A stretch of DNA of 7,716 nt from Modestobacter sp. (lineage in GTDB: Bacteria; Actinomycetota; Actinomycetes; Mycobacteriales; Geodermatophilaceae). The stretch is from NCBI GenBank assembly GCA_025965635.1, contig JAOPWO010000345.1, forward strand, positions 1 to 7,716, in the 5' to 3' direction. The translations under genes and the position numbers were made by a program. Shown in pieces: positions 5,587-7,716 of this stretch (its first letter is position 1; each line of letters opens with the position of its first letter). The notes under the pieces are model-generated. The model was not told the origin of the DNA and ran no database searches. It worked only from the letters and a program-made list of their open reading frames with translations.

Positions 5587-6339
5587 CTCCGCGTAGGCGG
5601 CCGCGCCGAGCAGCTCGGTCAGCTCCGCGGCATAGGTCTGCACCAGCGGTTCGGGCGACACGTGCGCGTCCGGGGCGCCGGTGCACCACCAGTGCAACTC
5701 GTGCCCGCCCGGGCCCCAGCCGCGGCGGTCGAACTCGCCGATCGTGGACACCAGCACCCGGGTGTCGTCCGGGCGCTGCACCCACTCCTGCTCGCGGCGC
5801 ACCGGGAGCTGCCAGCACACGTCGGGCTTGGTCTCCAACGGGTGCCGCCCCTGCCGCAGCGCAAGGGCGTGCAGGGCGCAGCCCGGTCCGGCCGGCCAGC
5901 CGGACCGGTTGAGGAAGACGCAGGCGCCGTCCACCACCCGGGTGCGCAACGCCGGCTCGGCGGGCCCGGCAGTGGCGGGCGCGTCCGGGTCGGCGTCCGG
6001 GTCGGGCCCGGTCAGGGTGTCCGGTTCGGTCCAGTCGTCCCGCCACCGGGGAGCGTGCTGCCAGTCGGCGTCGGTGAGCTCGGCCACGGAGCGGCCGACC
6101 CGCGCCAGGTCGTCGTCGTCGGTGAAGAACGCCCCGTGGGTGCAGCAGCCGTCGTCGGCCCGGCCGGCCACCACCCCGGCGCAGCCACGGCCGTAGATGC
6201 AGGTCCAGGCGGAGGCGAGCCAGGTGAGATCGGCGCGCACCCGGTGCCCGGCGTCTGCCGGATCGGGGAACTCGACCCACTCGCGGGCGAAGTCCAGCCC
6301 CACCTCCGAGGCAGGCGCGGGCGGTCGTCCAGGTGCCAC
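5482..6339 (-). CDS. Cysteine-rich conserved hypothetical protein, probable metal or Fe-S binding
   Basis: A 285-aa protein of unknown function with eight cysteines: 47, 53, 65, 66, 140, 154, 175 and 219. Key blocks are WTCIYGRGCAG (45-55), DDGCCTHGAFFTDDDDL (62-78), ACVFLNR (139-145), GPGCALHALALRQGRHPLET (151-170), and KPDVCWQLPVRR (171-182). The 'C-C-C-C ... C-A-[IL]-H ... K-P-x-x-C-x-x-[YL]-P-[IVL]-R' order recalls YkgJ/DUF3109-type proteins, which are thought to bind a metal or Fe-S cluster; this family link is tentative. An acidic, low-complexity insert lies at about 103-130. There is no signal peptide or membrane segment. GTG 6339 is chosen as start because TAGGCT sits 6 nt upstream as a leaderless -10; GTG at residue 13 is an alternative. 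The last 17 or so residues lie in the hairpin shared with the convergent AraC-family gene. It is divergent from ppx across 39 bp. Confidence 0.75.
   Translation of the reverse strand: MAPGRPPAPASEVGLDFAREWVEFPDPADAGHRVRADLTWLASAWTCIYGRGCAGVVAGRADDGCCTHGAFFTDDDDLARVGRSVAELTDADWQHAPRWRDDWTEPDTLTGPDPDADPDAPATAGPAEPALRTRVVDGACVFLNRSGWPAGPGCALHALALRQGRHPLETKPDVCWQLPVRREQEWVQRPDDTRVLVSTIGEFDRRGWGPGGHELHWWCTGAPDAHVSPEPLVQTYAAELTELLGAAAYAELRRLVEARLDAGLVAPHPASPRPVPVQLHRRRPG
5486..5525. terminator. Large palindromic hairpin in the overlapping 3' ends of two convergent genes
   Basis: CCCGGCCGG (5486-5494) pairs with CCGGCCGGG (5517-5525). Inside, after a 2-by-2 mismatch, CCGGT (5497-5501) pairs with ACCGG (5510-5514), leaving an 8-nt loop around CAGCTG. 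This gives 14 GC-rich base pairs in 40 nt. It lies just inside the stop codon of the minus-strand gene (5482-5484) and in the C-terminal tail of the plus-strand gene, as expected of a shared bidirectional terminator. It also explains why both predicted proteins end with the similar text PVQLDRDRPG and PVQLHRRRPG. Folding is inferred by eye; no T-run is present. Confidence 0.65.
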
Positions 6340-6345
6340 CTCCGC

Positions 6346-6351
6346 AGCCTA
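6346..6351 (-). promoter_or_regulatory. Candidate leaderless -10 element of the cysteine-rich gene
   Basis: TAGGCT on the minus strand fits TANNNT and is followed by 6 nt and then GTG 6339. Transcription would start at about the first codon. GGAG directly abuts the GTG, too close to act as a normal ribosome site, which favours a leaderless reading. It lies inside the 39-bp gap shared with the ppx promoter. Confidence 0.45.
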
Positions 6352-6365
6352 GGTGGCCGACCCGG

Positions 6366-6371
6366 CAGACT
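6366..6371 (+). promoter_or_regulatory. Candidate leaderless -10 element of ppx
   Basis: CAGACT resembles the actinobacterial -10 (TANNNT with one mismatch in the first base) and is followed by 7 nt (CTCCGGC) and then ATG 6379. No Shine-Dalgarno sequence precedes the ATG, consistent with a leaderless transcript. The -35 region would overlap the -10 of the divergent gene. Confidence 0.4.
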
Positions 6372-6378
6372 CTCCGGC

Positions 6379-7323
6379 ATGCGGCTCGGTGTGCTGGACG
6401 TCGGATCGAACACCGTCCACCTGCTCGTCGTCCACGCCCTCCGGGGCGCGCACCCGACGCCGATGCACGACGACCGGTCGGTGCTGCGGCTCGCCGAGCA
6501 CGTGGGGGAGGACGGCCGGCTGTCGAAGGTGGGGGAGAAGGCGCTGCTGTCCGCCGTCCAGCGGGCCAGGCAGCAGGCCGAGGAGCAGCGGTGCGAGCAG
6601 CTCCTGGCCTTCGTCACCTCGGCGATCCGGGAGGCCGAGAACGGTGCGGCCGTGCTGCGGCGGGTGCGCGAGCAGACCGGGGTCGACCTGCAGGTCCTCA
6701 CCGGTGAGGACGAGGCGCGGCTGACCTTCCTGGCCGTGCGCCGGTGGTTCGGCTGGAGCGCCGGGCGGCTGCTCGTCCTCGACATCGGTGGCGGCTCGCT
6801 GGAACTGGCGACCGGGCTGGACGAGGAGCCCGACGTCGCGCTGTCGGTCCCGCTCGGCGCGGGACGGATGACCCGCCGGTACCTGCCGGAGGCCGAGGGT
6901 GGGGGGCGGCCGGACCTCGCCGCGCTGGAGCAGCTCCAGCAGCACGTCGACGAGACGCTGGCGCCGGTCGGGGCGAAGTTGCGTGCGGCCGGCGTGCCCG
7001 ACTGCGTCGCGGCGACGTCGAAGACGTTCCGCACGCTGGCCCGGCTGGCCGGCGCCGCGCCGTCCGGTGCCGGGCTGCGCGTCCCCCGCGAGCTGACCGT
7101 GACCGGGCTCGCCCAGGTGATCGGCTTCGTGTCGCGGATCGAGTCCGCTGCCCTGGCCGAGCTGCAGGGCGTGTCGCCGCAACGGGCCCACCAGGTTCCG
7201 GCCGGTGCCGTCGTGGCGCAGGCCGCGATGCGCGCGGTGGACGTACCGTTCGTCCGTATCTGCCCGTGGGCACTGCGGGAGGGGGTCATCCTGCGTCGCC
7301 TGGACCAGTTGGAGGGGGCGTGA
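6379..7323 (+). CDS. ppx: Ppx/GppA family exopolyphosphatase (Ppx1-type)
   Basis: ASKHA-fold phosphatase that removes terminal phosphate from inorganic polyphosphate and, in some family members, the 5' phosphate of pppGpp. The 314-aa product is the short actinobacterial form with only the catalytic Ppx/GppA domain. Visible motifs: the first phosphate loop DVGSNTVHLLV (7-17), TSAIREAEN (80-88), the catalytic Glu110 in LTGEDEARLTFLAV, the second phosphate loop LDIGGGSLEL (134-143), VPLGAGRMT (157-165), ATSKTFRTLARLAG (212-225) and the C-terminal CPWALREGVILRRLD. Identity with M. tuberculosis Ppx1 (Rv0496) is high along the full length. Rv0496 also lies a few genes after senX3-regX3, which supports orthology. 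ATG 6379 starts the conserved text. The stop shares one base with the next gene (TGATG), implying an operon with translational coupling. Substrate preference cannot be told from sequence. Confidence 0.93.
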   Translation: MRLGVLDVGSNTVHLLVVHALRGAHPTPMHDDRSVLRLAEHVGEDGRLSKVGEKALLSAVQRARQQAEEQRCEQLLAFVTSAIREAENGAAVLRRVREQTGVDLQVLTGEDEARLTFLAVRRWFGWSAGRLLVLDIGGGSLELATGLDEEPDVALSVPLGAGRMTRRYLPEAEGGGRPDLAALEQLQQHVDETLAPVGAKLRAAGVPDCVAATSKTFRTLARLAGAAPSGAGLRVPRELTVTGLAQVIGFVSRIESAALAELQGVSPQRAHQVPAGAVVAQAAMRAVDVPFVRICPWALREGVILRRLDQLEGA

Positions 7324-7716
7324 TGTCGGACCCTGGAACCGGCGAGCACAGCGTCCGCTCGCTGGCGGAGATCCTCCGCGAGCACGGGCTGGAGTCCGAG
7401 TTCGGCACCCGACCCGGACGCCGGCGCAAGGACGACGAGCCCAAGGCCAACTGGCCGGCCCGCCCGGGGCCGGGCGACGAGCGTCCCTCCAAGCTGCGCC
7501 CCGGTGGTGCCGGCACGGGTGCGGGCGCCGCCCCGGCCCGACCGGCTCAGGCACCGGGCACCCCGCCCGGGCCGCCGGGCCGCCCGGAGGCCCGCCCAGC
7601 GGCGGTCACCCAGGCCTCGCTGGCCGAGAGCCTGCGCCAGCACGGCCTGGAGACCGAGTTCGGGACGCGCCCCGGCCGACGGCGTGGGGGCGCGAAGGCG
7701 GACTGGCCGGCGCCGG
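7323..7716 (+). CDS. Hypothetical protein with a duplicated N-terminal module (runs off the right edge)
   Basis: An open frame of 131 codons starts at ATG 7323, one base overlapping the ppx stop, and reaches the window end without a stop. Residues 13-46 and 99-130 are two copies of one module. Both contain SLAE-x-LR-x-HGLE, then EFGTRPGRRR, then a basic stretch ending in K-A-[ND]-W-P-A; copy 2 is two residues shorter. Between them is a Gly/Pro/Ala-rich linker (47-98), probably disordered. The arrangement of a short 'L-A-E-x-L-x-x-x-G' helix followed by G-R-R-R recalls the 'VAELLARHG...GRRRRR' motif near the N-terminus of many actinobacterial proteins, often before a membrane segment. In M. 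tuberculosis the gene after ppx1 (Rv0497) is annotated as a membrane protein, so a membrane segment may follow beyond the edge. Function is not known. Confidence 0.8.
   Translation, partial: MSDPGTGEHSVRSLAEILREHGLESEFGTRPGRRRKDDEPKANWPARPGPGDERPSKLRPGGAGTGAGAAPARPAQAPGTPPGPPGRPEARPAAVTQASLAESLRQHGLETEFGTRPGRRRGGAKADWPAP

Noticed and set aside
6012..7643. 543-codon minus-strand open frame opposite ppx
   Set aside because: Ser/Arg/Pro-rich shadow of the ppx and flanking genes with no recognisable motif; it spans several real genes.
1..7716. Defence system, mobile element, CRISPR array, riboswitch or structural RNA genes
   Set aside because: No transposase, integrase, nuclease, repeat-spacer pattern or tRNA-like fold could be seen. 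The window is tightly packed core-type genes of even composition.

Overview
This is a high-GC chromosomal window from an actinobacterium. GC-rich third codon positions, GTG starts, TANNNT -10 elements placed 6-7 nt before start codons, and close protein similarity to mycobacterial SenX3, RegX3 and Ppx1 support this. A Geodermatophilaceae-like or Frankia-like lineage is my guess, but the sequence does not settle the genus. The content is mostly conserved core genes centred on phosphate sensing and polyphosphate metabolism. I found no mobile elements, CRISPR arrays, tRNA or rRNA genes.

Layout, left to right. The left edge holds the N-terminus of a probable SAM-dependent methyltransferase on the minus strand, with a likely one-base frameshift. 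Divergent from it is gpmA, phosphoglycerate mutase (230-1000). Then comes phoU on the minus strand (1065-1721), a 230-bp regulatory region, and the senX3-regX3 two-component operon on the plus strand (1952-3909; start and stop overlap as ATGA). The phoU/senX3 gap carries a tandem array of 11-nt direct repeat units that matches the actinobacterial PHO box, and a likely leaderless senX3 promoter. After a convergent hairpin come two small minus-strand genes: a DUF3072 protein and a 75-aa CPxCG protein. Divergent from these is a GlxA-type AraC-family regulator (about 4480-5586). Its 3' end overlaps by about 105 bp the 3' end of a minus-strand cysteine-rich protein (5482-6339), and a large palindromic hairpin sits in the overlap. 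Only 39 bp then separate that gene from the divergent ppx1-type exopolyphosphatase (6379-7323). ppx overlaps by one base a further gene that runs off the right edge and contains a duplicated sequence module.

How the genes fit together. SenX3 (kinase), RegX3 (DNA-binding response regulator) and PhoU (negative modulator of phosphate signalling) form the phosphate-starvation circuit. The PHO box between them suggests feedback control by RegX3. Ppx-type enzymes act on polyphosphate or (p)ppGpp, so a phosphate-storage function lies 2.5 kb downstream. From memory, gpm-senX3-regX3-...-ppx1 follows the order seen in Mycobacterium tuberculosis (Rv0489-Rv0491, Rv0496), while phoU divergent from the kinase gene resembles Streptomyces. 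I saw no clear new defence or biosynthetic system. The points most worth following up are the regulatory architecture, the hairpin in the overlapping gene ends, the duplicated module in the last gene and the uncharacterised cysteine-rich protein.
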